The notes below the pieces were generated by a model, which ran no database searches, was not told where the DNA came from, and saw only the letters and a list, made by a program, of their open reading frames with translations. The position numbers were made by a program, and so were the translations under genes. Positions 1 through 12,689 of a stretch of 64,000 bases of DNA are shown piece by piece (positions within the stretch are counted from its first letter, which is position 1; the number at the start of each line of letters is the position of its first letter). The DNA lies in contig JAAPAO010000120.1 of the NCBI GenBank assembly GCA_013115145.1, positions 1 through 64,000 of the forward strand. The letters run 5' to 3'. Source of the DNA: Perkinsus chesapeaki. Taxonomy: Eukaryota > Perkinsozoa > Perkinsida > Perkinsidae.

Positions 1-174
1 TCCGTACAACCTGTACGTTTCAGATAATACAACCGTTTCAGATATGCAGATCTAAAACTACTAGATCTTAGTGGTCAGATTATTGGGCGAGCGAGATTGG
101 AACTTACGTTGTTCCTTTCCCGTGCTGTCACATCCTTTTCTTTCTTTCTTTCCGGAGGAAAAAAGTAGGAAACA

Positions 175-3100
175 ATGGAAAACTCAGCCACCCTGGCCGC
201 AACAGCGTTCAGCAAGTTGCCTTCTTCGTGTCGGCCTGCTCCGGTTGTACCCGCGCAGTGCCTCCCTTCCACAACACTGCTGATGGCGCCCTCAGCCGCA
301 CCGTTGGATGCAATTAGCGGACTTCTCTCGACGGATCCGATGACCGCCGCTGTGATTTTCATGGAGGAAACAAAGTCGTCCAAGTTGCCGCGAGCAAGCA
401 TGCTCAATTTAGGCCGAAATGAAGTCCCCCTTGACGAGGCACCTGGCCGCTCAGGCGGGTGGTCTGGACTGTGCGTCAGTAAAGGCGCCGAGAAGATCAG
501 CAACTCCCCCCGATGGTCTCCGGTGGACCTACGGAAGGCCATGGCGAAGGCGATGATGCAAGGTGTCTTGGCGAACAGGCTCAAGCAACAACAATCGTTC
601 GCGGCCATCACTGTTGGTGCGGTACATGGCCTAGAGCCGACATTCCCCTGCCATCGTCGTCGAATAAGATTCACTTGGTAAGCCGTGTTTTGTGACATGT
701 TCTTTTTGTCATCATATGTCTCCGGAGGTACTCCGAACACTTGCTTGGTTTCGTGCCTGGTATGTCTTCCTGGGAAGTCGACTACGAACTGGACCCGAAG
801 CAGCCGTCGTTATGGCGCCCGGAGGATTCATACTCGGTAGACCGGCGAGTCAAATCTTCCCATAATTCCTCCTGGCAGTTCCCTCTGCTCGTGCATCTGC
901 CCAGGCTCGCCAACCGCAATGGCCTTCGCCTCTTGCTTGACGCTGTGGTCTCCGATGGAGAAGCGCATGGCCGAGATGGCTCGCTGACGAACGTCTCTGT
1001 GGGGTGGGTGACCATTCCCGTCTCTGAAGTAGGAAATTGATTCCGTAACGGCAAGGCAGGTTGTTAACGCTCATCACGTTGAAGTTCTGTCTGCCCTAAT
1101 TAGGGAGGCCGAAAGATATTGCCTCTCTTCAGCTGACAAATCCCTCTGCTGGGCATGCGAGGGTCGTTACTATGCAAGGTGGAAGTATAGAATGGCCGGA
1201 GGCTATTCAGGGGACCCATAGAACTGCTACCGGCATTAAGCGGCTGTAAGCTGAAGTAGCTTCTACGACTTGTAAAAGGCCACCGCATCCGGAGGAACTA
1301 TCTTACCTATTTAAGGTCTCTAACAGCCGTTCCGTATAGTTGAAATTCTTAGGGCACATTTACTACTATCATTATAGTAATAAATGTAATACTATTATAA
1401 TACTATTGTATGTAAATGTAATTACTATTCTTACTTCTCTATGTAGCGCCGTTGCGAATGATAAAGAGAGGCTATGAGTCTGAGTGTCGCCGGCACTAGG
1501 ATGCTATTGAAGCAAGTTGCTACCAGCCAGGGCCTCCACAGGTTCTCGGGCACCGTGAGAGATTCAACTCTATCCCTGAAGATCTCGACCAAGCCTTCAG
1601 CTGAGCAACTGCAATCTATCTGCCTCTTGCCTGCTGACTTGGGCTATATCTGTCCTTTGTACTTTGCCAGAATAGCTCTACTGTATAGACTATACAACCT
1701 TATCATAACGCAGACCGGTAAATCCAATAGCGCGGCTCGTGGAGCGGCTCTATCCGAAAAAGGTAAGGCCGAAGGAAATGCTTCTGGTTCGTCCTTCGTC
1801 GACGAGAACTGCGCTCCGGTCTGACCATTGTCAGGTGTGGATACTGCTTCGCCTTTGGTGGACCCGGTGCTAGCCTCATTCCCGAAGCTCATGGATGATG
1901 GCATATCGAGACGGAACTTCCTGAAGGCTTGGCGGAAAGAGGTTGATGAAATGCCGCGAGATCAGCAGGCGGATGATATGTCCCTATTGAGGCTGTTGCA
2001 AGTGCTGTCTACCCATCGCTTCAACAGCCCACGTTTCATTCAGGCGCTCTGCCAGCGGTTCTGGTTGAATAAGGGGCGAGCCATTGACGTGAGCAGTCAG
2101 AAGAAGGTCGCGTTCAGTGGGGAGGTCCTTTCGGCCGCCTCTAATAAAACAGTCAACGCGAATGCGGTTCAGTGGCCTTGGAAGACTCGTGGACCAGCGC
2201 ACGTAACATTTGGCACAGGGTATGCTTGCGGTAGTTGAGACAGGTCCCACCTGCCGGACGAGAGAAGACTGTAGAGGACTTCCGGGCAGCTCAATCGGCC
2301 TGGCTGTGGAAGGAGATGGAAGCCTCCGGATGGCCTCAACAGGAATCCTTCAAACCGATGCACAGTGAAGAGTTCACCTATGAGGAGCATGGCATGTTCA
2401 GCGGCAGTGGATCACTTGACCGCTTCGCATTATCGTCTTCATGTTGACAAGGCAGCTTGCGTTCAAGTCACGTAAAGATTCGTTGATGGTCATAGATAAT
2501 TCACTTCCATGGCTTCATCATCGGCCGGACGCTCATCGCCCACGAGTAGGCAGTCATCGAAAACCCCTCACACGAAAGCCCTTTGCCAGGCAAAAGCGAC
2601 GCCTCTTCGTCCAAGTTCACAAACACATCGGAAGGCGCATCTTCGGACCGCCAAGTCATAGGTCCGGAAATCTCGGATCTAGAAGCGCTATATTTCGTCG
2701 ATGAACTTCTCTGGCACACAGAGATTCAGGTTGGCTGCCTTCTCGTGCCACTTCTGATGAGCACTTCTCAGGATCTCTTCCTCGGCCGGCAGAGCTTTGC
2801 CAGGCTTTGCGAGTCCATGGGTTCTGATGATATAGTCGACGTTGTGTCGCGGTGTCTATCTCTAATCGTGGGCTCCCTGGAGGGCTCTGACGTCGAGCAA
2901 GGCCAGGCTCTCAGAGCGGATACTTTGATGGCCCTCCAGTAGTGCTTCAAGCCTCGAACTGCTATCAATTCCAAGATAGGTATATCGCTTTTGGTTGTTC
3001 CCTCGCCGAGGACTCTCCATGTGACACGTTGATTCCGCTAATGCGAAGTGCCAGCGAGTTGTTCTATCACGAGGGGGTCCTCCGCTGCATGGTGGTCCTC

Positions 3101-4075
3101 GTGGACAGGCTGTTAGGTCGGCTCTGTCCTTGCTACGTAGCTCACTACTCAACTCAGATCTATCGTTTGCTTCCTCAAAAAAGCGAGAGGCAGAAAATCT
3201 GTCCCACACAACCCAGAAGTCAGTCTTGTGGCGTCTGGCTGACCTATCTTCCTGGCAGGGCCGAGCTCCTCCTTGCCCGAGAACTGCGCTGCTGCTTCAA
3301 TGTCATCTTCGTCTGTCTCATTTTCAACATGAACCGGCTTGACTTTGCTCTTGAGTGCATCACTGGTTCCCCCTCACCAGGAGCCCAACGGATGGTAGGG
3401 CGCCACGTCGCACTGCAAACCTAAAGGAGGCCTTCATGCTTAGCCGTCGGAGGAAGATGAGGACAACGACGAGCAAGTAGAAGAAGAGCGATCGCTGCTG
3501 TCGATCCTAACGGATGCCTCTCGATGGGCTCTGGACTTGCGCGAGCTACCCGTCCGGAAGGTGCGAGGCCATATCGTTAGAAGTCTTGAATGATAATTTA
3601 GTTGCTCCTTTGCGACTTGTTCCTCTGGAAGTCCCTTCTGAATGCCCCCGACCATTGGCTTTACCTTATGACACCAAACACGCCGGATATGGGTATACAA
3701 TCACAGTTATACAACGACGACCTTGCAAAAAATGCTTCTCTCAGATATGCGCCCATGCCGAAGGTCCCTCCGAGGGGCACCAGGCGGGTATCATACTGAG
3801 TGCAGTGCCTTGCTAGGGCAGTTCCCGGCGTCGGAACCCGCTCTCAAGGACTTCCAGGTCGGCTTACGTCAACTGCTCACATTCGGGTTCCTTTATTGCG
3901 CCGAAACGCTTATGGCATTGTTACACTTCGTTTGCGCTGGGGAGAATGTCAGGCTCTCCGACAACCCTTCAATTGCACTGCTGTTCAGCTGGCTGCTTCT
4001 TGTAGGCGCTTGTGGTATTGTGCTTGCACGAGAACTTCATTTTGAGTGAACACGGCTGTAGGAGACCGCAACCCG
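175..4075 (+). CDS. unrecognised multi-exon coding region(s)
   Basis: I do not recognise this region. Open stretches suggest plus-strand exons at about 175-681 (from an ATG), 741-1040, 1828-2238, 2583-2942, 3441-3590 and 3602-4049. GT-AG junctions of the size seen elsewhere in the window are visible, for example a donor directly after the 175-681 stretch and a roughly 29 bp candidate near 3790-3820. The 1828-2238 and 2583-2942 segments have a mixed hydrophobic/charged composition suggesting helical repeats, and 3441-3590 encodes an acidic run followed by an amphipathic segment. It could be one long gene or several. A minus-strand open frame at 75-740 is equally long and cannot be excluded. 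No catalytic motif was seen, so only the presence of coding sequence is supported. Confidence 0.3.
1360..1435. repeat. AT-rich imperfect repeat
   Basis: This is a low-complexity stretch built from variations on ACTATTATA and ATGTAA. It lies in a non-coding gap (about 1300-1470) between candidate exons and stands out from the roughly balanced composition around it. It could be intronic or intergenic. Confidence 0.5.
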
Positions 4076-4454
4076 TAAAGGAGGCGCTGGATCTCATCCA
4101 TGCCTATCAGGTTAGTATTGAAGTAGCTCGGAGCTGTCTGACCCAGTGGCCTTTTCACTAGAGGAACCGCGCATTGGCATTAACTTGGCATTTTAACGAT
4201 GTGACCCTCCGAGTCGGTCTGCGTGCAAAACGGAGGTCACGGGTTCGCTTTCTGTGACCGCTTGTTGTCAAACCGGCAATCGGATTTCGCTCGCACTACT
4301 ATTCACCACCTAAACCCGTTCCACTGGTAGGACAAGTTCCTATGCTCGTATGCTTTCCACGCAGCCGAGGAAGAGTTCCTGAGGAGGAATACTCGCCCGT
4401 TGGCGGAAATCTATACTAGGTGAGCGCGGCCCGGACGATGGACACAACCCCCAT

Positions 4455-7158
4455 TCGGGCAGGTTTCTGTCGTTCAAAGCCCGCGGTCTCGTTAATTACC
4501 GTGTCGGGCTCATTCGTAAAGCCGGAGATGATGAGAGTCGGTTCTCAATCCAGCAGCTGGTGAAGCACCTCATACCGAACTGGGAAGACCGGGTCTCTTG
4601 GTGTGATGGGCCTCGAGTTCCGATCGATAGGAATATGAAGGCCGTTCCATGGGGAGCGGAGAAAAGCCGCGGCAGAACAGAAGCCGGTTCGAGTAGCGGT
4701 GAGACTGATGATGACGCGTGAGTCTCGCTCATCGGCTTTTATTACGTGAAAATTTCAGGCCGTCTGTTGCTAGCTCCGATGCCTCTTCCGAGGCCTCGCT
4801 GGACCCTGAAGTCATGGAGGCCGGGTTCAGACTGCTAGATCAAGTAGCAGATGAGAACGGAGATGATCGCGAGGCGGCCTCGGGAGAGGATGGTGCCGTT
4901 GAGGTAAGTGACGTGATGAGCGGCTCTGCATTTGGTGGTCTCAGGCGTTAGTAATGGAGGGAGACAGCGAGAACGACAGTGGTGTCACAAACGACCGAGG
5001 GCTGCGGATGAGTGTGGGCGATGCAAAGTCGATGTTTGAAGGCATTACTCGGTGGATTCCGTCGGAGATGCATGAAGATGCTTTGGATGCTGTTTGTAAC
5101 GAAGATGCCACGTCACCAGAGGCACGCAAGGAGACCGGAGAGAAAGCGGTTGCGGCCGACGACCAGAAAGATTCTGAAGTCCGAGGAGAAGATGAACTCC
5201 GAGAAAGGTCCCAACTTTTCTCACGTGCAGTGTCGGTATTAGCTTCTTTCAGATTTATGCTGTATATCGTGCCCAAGCTCGACAGCTTATTTTCAACTTT
5301 GCAGCAACTCTGTCTGGTAGGAGAGTGCTCATCCTAGTGTCCGCGAGGCTGTTCCTCTGACCATCAGTCTGCCTCAAATAACCCTAGTGAGTATCCATGC
5401 TCTATAGATCTTTCCGTAGAGAGACAGCTCTTAAGCCTGCAACAGGTAGTAGCATGCCAGCTAGGTGTCTTCGATTTGATTGTCTTATCCAGGTCCAAGA
5501 TGAAGGAGCGACAGATGGATGCTCCGCGGCTCATCATCCGGAGGTACACGTGATCGTGATTGTCTACTCAATTCGAGTCCTCAATTTTACTAACTTAACT
5601 TCACTTCGTTAATAGGAAGATCTTGCAAGGTTCTGGTGATAGCTGATGCTTTAGAACGTCACAATAGAGGAGATGATGCTTGCTGATGGCGCCACGCTCG
5701 CCAATGGATGCCTCCGTCATGTACCCCTTCAAGGGCAGGAAATGCAGCGGTGCGTGACTGCATGCCCCGCTGGCCCCGTATGCCGTAATTCCGCTCAGGC
5801 ATTCGGACATAATAACAGCGTGCATCACTGGTATGGTCCTATGCCTCTTAAAGCGATGTCGCCAAGTGTCTCTTCAGCTCTTCCAAGCGATTATTGACTT
5901 CTTCTGTAGTAAGCTATATGAGCAGCTGACGGTCTGAGCTCACTGTGTGATGTTTGCCAGAGAATAATGGGGCGTTGGTTATGCTTAAAGTCCTCAACGG
6001 TCTCAATGAGGCATCCGTGCGGCCCTATACTGTCCCGCCAGTCCTACCGTGTCTACGTTGCTCTGAGAAAGCTCCAAGATTCCCTCGAAAGAGCTCGTCT
6101 GAAACAACTGTTACAGAAACGTAGGCCTGGCTTTGTCCTTGTGGCTTTTTTGCCTAGTTTTGTCTGTTTCAGCCTTCAAAGCTCCATGCCGTGCCCGACA
6201 GCTGAGTCATACCTGCGTTCGGCAAGTATTCTCTATATCATTTGCAGAGACTGCCCCGAGAGGTGAGATCATCTCAGATACCGCCGAACGCAATACTGAG
6301 ACTTTCCTTCAGAGTGCGAAAGATTCTCGTGCAGTTCCGCTCCTTCACCGGGCTCGTCAGAATGTTTCGGACGCCAAATCGACAGATCCAGAGGTTGGGG
6401 TACAAGCTCTTCAAGAAGCAAGTTCGGTAATCCTGCCGAACTCTGTCTGTACGCGTGCGCATCCTTGGGTGATCTTCCCCGCTCAGGTTCTTCCCCAAGA
6501 AACTGAGGACCAATGCAATGAGCGCAATTTCGACAACCTACAATATCTTGATGACGAGCCCCGTGGATGACTGGCTTCTCTCATCACCATTGCATGCAGA
6601 GAACCACAGAGATGAGGGTAAGTTCGCTCTCGGAAGCTCCCACCTTCTTTGGGTATATCCGAGCCGTACGCTCCGCAGGTCTCATCCTCGATTTCACCAG
6701 TGGCACGACTGACTATGCGCCATCCGTCAACGAGCTCCAAAAGTGCAACTCTTTCCCTGAGGGAATCATTCCCTGCACAGCCCGGAGCTCTGCTGGTTCG
6801 AAGCTCAATCGGCCGAGCGTAACGGGTTCGCTCGTCTCCGAGGAACGGTCGAAAGCAATGGTTAGTAGGATGAACACTCGAGGATTTTTCATGACGACTG
6901 TCAGGCTGACTATCAGAAGTTGCTGGATTTGGTCGACTGGGGGGACGCCGAGTGTGTCGAGGCATTCCTCCAAGCTACAGGGATGTCCCCAAAGGAATGC
7001 TTCTATGTAAGCGCTTATCTAACGAGCCCTAACCAACTGCCGGTTTGTAGGGTTATCCAACCCTTGAGTCCTGGCTCGGGGAGTGCGTGCTAAAGCATGA
7101 AGACGGTTCAGTAGGTGAAGAGACTGAGGAGCTGCATCAAGTTTCAAGTGCAAGTTAA
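4455..7158 (+). CDS. unrecognised multi-exon protein, 3' end well defined
   Basis: Consecutive coding segments can be joined by canonical short introns. A segment at about 4455-4720 ends in an acidic Ser-rich stretch. An intron with a gtgagt donor (about 4720-4758) leads to 4759-4902. Acidic coding continues at 4954-5260. Further segments lie at about 5963-6120 (ALVMLKVLNGLNEASVRPY) and 6250-6570. The last two exons are clear: one contains LLDLVDWGDAECVEAFLQA at about 6900-7008, then a 44 bp intron, then an exon ending in TAA at 7156-7158. The protein looks acidic and partly disordered. I see no known domain. The start codon is not located and the upstream exons at 175-4075 may belong to the same gene. 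The stop is 169 bp before the start of the GH92 gene on the same strand. Confidence 0.4.
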
Positions 7159-7327
7159 CGAGGTTGTTTTCTTATGTTTACCTATTGGCTCCCCTTTGTC
7201 CTATAACGTCACGTCACATTTGATAAGCCTGCATCAAGCCGTAGTGTTGTGTGCATTAGCCGCTCTAATTCCCATCTTGTGCTCTTATTTCATTGTATTG
7301 GCAGTGGACGTTACTGACGTTGCTTTA

Positions 7328-9756
7328 ATGGCGGCATCGAGCGGCCTCAGGTTGCTCCTAGTGCTCTTTTCGCCGTTTATTTTCGCATCCTATACTTTGG
7401 AGCCCCCTTCGGACTTGGTGAACGTCCTAGCCGGAACTTTGAACACCAATGCGATATCCACTGGTGGTAACATGCCCATCATTGCTAGACCTTTCGGGTT
7501 CAATCATTGGTCGATTGTCACCGACACTAGCAGAGAAGAAAGAGGATTCTCCCCATCTTCAGTGGATTTCTACGGCATCATCTGCACACATAAACCGTCT
7601 TTCTGGATTGGCGACTACGGCTACTTCATGCTGCTTCCTAGAGTCCACACGCATGCATCTTCATTCATTCCCAATAGCTTCGCGAGCCTTTTCAGACCCG
7701 ACCAGGCGACCTACAAGCCCTACTACTTCCGCACTACTCTGGCGAATAGCCAATCAACAGCGGGGCAGGGCTACATTATTACAGAAATGACTCCAACAGA
7801 ACATGCAGCAGTATTACGTTTCCAGTTTGTGTCAAAGGATGACAGAATCGTTCTTATCAGAGGTGTGAATCTCACTCTCCACAGCCAAAAGGATGATCCA
7901 TCGAAGCTAGTGTTCGACACTACTGCTAATTCTGGTGGAGTGCCCGACAACTTCCGCATGTTCATCGTTATCGATGCGATGCCTTCTCCCCAACCTGACA
8001 TAAAGCAGCGGTCGTATGATGAAGCGTTTGAACTAAACTTCGGTTCGTCCAAGAATAGCGGAGAATTCGTAGAGCTGCGGATTGCGACTTCATTCATATC
8101 CGAAGAGCAGGCTTGGATAAATCTGGAAAATGAAGCCCCTCGGAGCTACTCGTTCGATACCATTAAGGAAGCCGGCAAAAGCATTTGGGATGAGAGGCTG
8201 ACTAGCGTGAAATTTGATCGCGGTGTGAATGGGTATACATTTCAACGTACCTTCTATACCAATTACTATCGTTCTCTTCTATTCCCTCGATTATTAACGG
8301 AGACCAATGCATCTAATGTCGATGTACACTACAGCCCCTATACAGGAAATATCCACGATGGAGAGCTCGCAACGGATAGTGGCTTCTGGGATTCCTATAA
8401 TACAGTATATCTCTGGCTTGATATAGCGGCGCCTGACATGCTCAGTCGTATTCTGAAAGGCTGGGTAAGCGCGTACAAAGAGGCCAAATGGCTCCCTACG
8501 TGGCCTTCACCAGGCGAGCGACAGTCTATGATTGGAACTATGGGAGATGTGGTAAGATAGTTAATTTATGACCAACTTGAAAATGTCTTGAACAGGTGTT
8601 TGCATGGGCTATTGTTGCCGATAAGGTCAACAGTCAGATGAAGTCTGTGATGTATGAAGCCATCAGGCTAGATGCTTTTGGGGATTCGTCAGAAATTTCG
8701 CCATATGGGCGAGACTGCGGCGTGAAGGAATACAAAGAAAAAGTGTGCGTTACAGCAGAGGTTTGGTGATTCGTCGGACTAGTTGGCATTTATGCTCCTT
8801 GAATACCACTTATCAGGTACGTTGGGTATTTAGTATGCGGAGATTGTGTGTCGAGGGTTTTATATAATATGGTGGCTGATGCGGCCATTGCTGATGCAGC
8901 AGAGAAGATGGGAGAGCACGAGGATGCAGCAGCACTGCGAGAACGAGTAAACCGCGCCGTTGATGCCAACTGGAACGCTGATCTCGAACTATTCGGCCCA
9001 CGCAAAGAAACGGGCGAGTGGGTGAGTATATCTAACAAGACTTGGACTGTTAAAGGTTACACTGAAGGAGGCGCTTTGCAATACCGCTTCTACTTACCTT
9101 TCAATGTTCCAAGGCTGGCAGAACTTTACGGTGGCAAGGACAAGTTATGTCGGAGAATCCACGAGCATTTCAGTACCAAAGAGCTCCCGTTGTTCGAGCC
9201 TTTAGACGGCTGGTCCGTGTCCCACGAGCAAGCCGAGCTTAGCTTAATCAGCCACAGTTTCGGTCAATACGCTCATAACAATCAACCTTCTCATCACGTC
9301 CTTGGAGTAGCTTTAACTGCTGGCTGTGAGACTACGGCTGATGAGAATATGAGGAAGGTCCTCGAAGAGCTTTATAACCCAGATGGATGGGCCGGCGATG
9401 AAGACAATGGGGAGATGTCGGCTTGGTTCTTGCTTAACGCTATTGGCATTTTCATGGTGGACTTCGGCAAAGATGAACTATTACTGTTTTCGCCAATGGT
9501 GATCGGTTCTATTTACATTCAGTCGATGAATTTGACGATTGAATCATATACCACTTCCGAGAAGCCATGCGATAGATGTCCTTATGTATGTTCAATTAGA
9601 TGGTTTCCTCATCTAACCTCACCACGAAGGTCGCCGAAAGGCGTAGGTCCTACTGAGGGGCAACTTTTGTCCGGCAGGACACTTCCTCGATCTGAAGTGG
9701 AGAAGGGTGGTAGAATACTTTTTCAACTCTCCTCTGTACCATGTAGCAGTCTTTGA
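7328..9756 (+). CDS. GH92-family alpha-mannosidase-like secreted enzyme
   Basis: This is a glycoside hydrolase family 92 protein, a family of mostly Ca2+-dependent exo-alpha-mannosidases. The ATG at 7328 is preferred because it opens a typical signal peptide (MAASSGLRLLLVLFSPFIFA), so the product should enter the secretory pathway. Coding runs to about 8552, then an intron with a gtaaga donor, a second exon from about 8597, and a final exon from about 8848 to 9756. Family landmarks occur in order: the IARPFGF segment near the N-terminus, FWDSYNTVYLWLDI, the WLPTWPSPG region, YTEGGALQYRFYLP, NNQPSHH, GDEDNGEMSAWFL and a C-terminal GGRILFQLS. The estimated length of about 750 residues is normal for the family. 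The usual GNEPSHH catalytic-acid motif reads NNQPSHH, with Gln for the expected Glu (codon 9283-9285); the catalytic-base loop (DED before MSAW) is retained. Family membership is secure. The substrate is uncertain and may be a mannose-phosphodiester. Confidence 0.85.
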
Positions 9757-11686
9757 GGCTCCCATTCTGGGAGTCCGATATCCATGAACTGATTTCCAGT
9801 TTTCATGACTATTTCTAATGAGTCTAATGTCTTATTACCAAGTCACGTGATTCGAACGAACGTAGCTGAAATTACGGTGGTGGCCTTGCACGTGACGATT
9901 AAGATCACGCTCGCTTTCGCTGTCGTGGGATGATTTTTTATCAATTTACTTCGTTTGTCTCTTTCGAGTTGCGTTACTTGTATCAAAGAAATAATAGTAT
10001 TGATGTAGAATGATGCGTAGATGAGCGTGACGGCCTACTGTTTTCATGTTCCATCACGTCATTTACGACCAAGAAAAGGTTGTCACGGGAAGCTGTTGAT
10101 TCTCCAGGGCCAGGAGGAAAAACTTGGCAAACTATTGTCTGGTTTGCCCGACGCCCAGACCAACTTCCAGCGAACAAAGTGTCCTATTTAAAGTGGTACT
10201 GCACGTTTCGGTCACGACAGGCGCATGCTAGAGTGATTGATCCAAGACTAAGGGTTGCCTCTATATCCGAAGTAGATTCTCTAACGATTCAACAACTTAA
10301 ATCGACTTGCAGGGAGCTGCGCACCACAGAAGGACCGCAAACTCGTGGGAAAGGCTCTATGAACGAGCGTATCGGAGAGGACCAGTTCTGCTCGTATCCC
10401 CAGCTCGCTAAGTGATGGGCCACACCTACACAAGAATGCGGCTTCACGAGATCCCTTTTAAAACTCCACGACCGTGGAAAATCGTTGCTAGACCCTCCCC
10501 GTCACTTCAAATTGGAAAAACTTCGAACGATCACTTGGCAATTAGGATGTGAAGGATACCGACCTCGTGGCACGAGCCTCAGCCAGATTTTGGTGGCTCC
10601 ATGGTATGGCACATGTTCTCCAGCTAGCTCATAGGTGCTTACCTAAGAACTCACTCCCCGGTTGTACGTGTACGTAGATCAACTTTGGACTACTCTACGC
10701 TGAATCCATGCTGAAAAAAGCCTACAGCAGCAAACGCCGATGTTATTCGTAGCATTTGTGTTTATGCCAGTGCAGCCTCCCTTCCTCGCTCTTTGTGGTG
10801 CTTCCTTGTTTCCATTGCCTTTCTCCTCGGGGTTCATGATGGTTAATGCGTGAGCATGCAGTGCGTCGCACAGGCGAGTGGGAGCGAATCGTTTCCGGTC
10901 GTTTGCGTATAAGCGGATTTGGGCCCTCTCATTTGTTACAAGAGCTCCGTGAATCGCAGTTACTACACATTACTACACATTTACACTTGACAGTTGCCTT
11001 TGGCGGCGCATTTGGTATTAGCAACCATCGATTTATCGACTCATAACCGTACTTTTTCCGATGATGGATGATAAAGAATCAATAAGCATCGGACGAAGCA
11101 TAGCTCTAGATTGATTCCCCCTCAGTAGAGCACTGGAAGTTGAGCGCACCCCTGAAGCGCCGTCTGTTGATATCAGGAAGTATTTTTGACGCCGCAGTCT
11201 CACCACGCCACTCGAAATCATTTGATTTAAGGAGCCGGGAGCCGACATCTGCAAGCAGCAGATGCAACTTGTGACGCGTAAGAACATAATCAGCACGCGA
11301 ATTTCAGCAGTACTATACACGTTGTATAACTCTGAGAGCGACTCTTAGGTTGATATATCTTATCTGAAACCTTCCTTTCGCTCAATCTAGAAAATTTCTC
11401 GAGCGACCACTTGGCAACTGTAGCGCGGAAGATATCGGGCGCGCGGACACAAGCCTCATGCTACCGAGCTTCAGCCATGCTTATTGCTATGATATTCCTA
11501 CCAGGAATAGCGAGCAATCGATCGTCCGAAGAGCTTAAGTTCGGACTCATTCGAAACTCGGCGGGGGGTTAATTGTTAAACGCCTGACTTTGGAATTTCG
11601 GCATTGCCGAACAGGCGAAGTTCCAATTCAGGCTTACGTTCATGCGAAAGCTATTTCTAGAGTAATCAGTTACCTTGTTGTTACGC
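9757..11686. other. gene-poor interval
   Basis: No convincing gene was found in these 1.9 kb. Open frames are short and lack recognisable domains; the longest is about 110 codons near 10080-10415. Two CACGTG palindromes lie within 50 bp of each other (about 9843 and 9889). They are probably incidental but could be factor-binding sites in the 3' flank of the GH92 gene. A stretch around 10964-10981 contains a short direct duplication of TTACTACACA. Confidence 0.5.
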
Positions 11687-12448
11687 ATGTCCACCTTTCT
11701 GGTCTTTGCTGGCATTTTTTTCTCCGTCCTGGAGGTCAACAACGCCCAAGAAGTGGGCAGATATGTTCTGGATACTCCAGCTTATTATATGTTCTTTGAT
11801 GTGGGCGAGGATAAGTCAGTGTATCTGGACTTCCGTTGTAAAGAGAGCAGCTCCTTCAAGGATACTTTCGAAGACGGCCCCTATCCTCTCATTGAAGGCT
11901 CTGGTACACAACAGTATACGATTGACTTCAGCCTCGTTCGAGAAGGCTCTGCTTACTGGTATGGTGGAATCAGGTCGGTCTGTAATGACATCAAGCCCAT
12001 CGGTGGTGATTTAACCCGTCTCTCCTACTCGAACAGTGACGAACTGCATACCCAATTCCTGGGACAAGACAAGACATTCAAAAGGTACGCCCATGAGCTA
12101 ACTTCGGGCTCGTTCAAGTATACTTCTAAAAGTGCAGCCAATCCTGATGGTATTACTATTCACTATAAAGTCCGTAGTGACTCCATAGTTGAAATGGACG
12201 CTGAATGCTCTGGACGGTCTACAAGCATTTTTGCATTCCGTCTGGAACGTAACGACGATCGCTTCCAGTTCACAACGTATGATGTGGTGGATGCCGGTCG
12301 TGGCCCTGTGAGCAAGTTTCATGACAAAGTCAGATGGGCGTGTCCCAATGTCCTTCACTCATTAGACTTTGGGTATCTGGTCTTCGCCACTGACTCCACC
12401 ATATTCTCTGAGCTAGGTGGTGCTCGCATATCGCTCCGCAGGGAGTGA
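11687..12448 (+). CDS. orphan secreted protein, single exon
   Basis: An uninterrupted frame of about 253 codons starts at the ATG at 11687. It begins with a clear signal peptide (MSTFLVFAGIFFSVLEVNNA) with likely cleavage just after it, so it is predicted to be secreted or luminal. A GTG four codons upstream is less likely to be the start. The mature part is acidic and rich in aromatic and beta-forming residues. It has only a few cysteines (in RCKES, SVCND, AECSG and WACPN contexts), which could form two disulphides. There is no transmembrane segment or GPI-type hydrophobic tail; the C-terminus is a charged SLRRE. No family is recognised. The lack of introns is unusual for this window. It ends convergently about 50 bp from a minus-strand exon. 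Confidence 0.7.
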   Translation: MSTFLVFAGIFFSVLEVNNAQEVGRYVLDTPAYYMFFDVGEDKSVYLDFRCKESSSFKDTFEDGPYPLIEGSGTQQYTIDFSLVREGSAYWYGGIRSVCNDIKPIGGDLTRLSYSNSDELHTQFLGQDKTFKRYAHELTSGSFKYTSKSAANPDGITIHYKVRSDSIVEMDAECSGRSTSIFAFRLERNDDRFQFTTYDVVDAGRGPVSKFHDKVRWACPNVLHSLDFGYLVFATDSTIFSELGGARISLRRE

Positions 12449-12497
12449 CTTATGTTGGCCATACTTTCTCAACTTGTTATTATGATGATATGTTACG

Positions 12498-12689
12498 CTA
12501 AGAGATGATATCATCATCCTCAGCCTCATAGAGGGCCTCTATTTGAGGCATTGTCGTGTCAGTCTTATCAAAAGTCTTAACCAGCTGGTCGAGGACCCCT
12601 AAAAAATCGTCCCGATTTCCAGCATTGTATTGAAACCCCAATGAGAGCCTTAGGCCTTCACTGGGTGTTGAAAACTCGTTCGATGGCAA
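12498..12689 (-). CDS. C-terminal exon, possibly class-V aminotransferase-like
   Basis: This short minus-strand exon ends in a stop near 12498 and has a candidate splice acceptor (ctag) at its upstream edge near 12690. Its product contains GLRLSLGFQYNAGNRDDFL followed by an amphipathic helix and an acidic tail. That layout resembles the C-terminus of fold-type I PLP enzymes of the cysteine desulfurase/isopenicillin epimerase type (RLS-hydrophobic-YN-acidic-hydrophobic). I could not find the lysine-containing catalytic part upstream (12700-13500), so this may be a gene remnant or a gene with exons I could not resolve. The family call is tentative. Confidence 0.3.
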   Translation of the reverse strand: MPSNEFSTPSEGLRLSLGFQYNAGNRDDFLGVLDQLVKTFDKTDTTMPQIEALYEAEDDDIIS

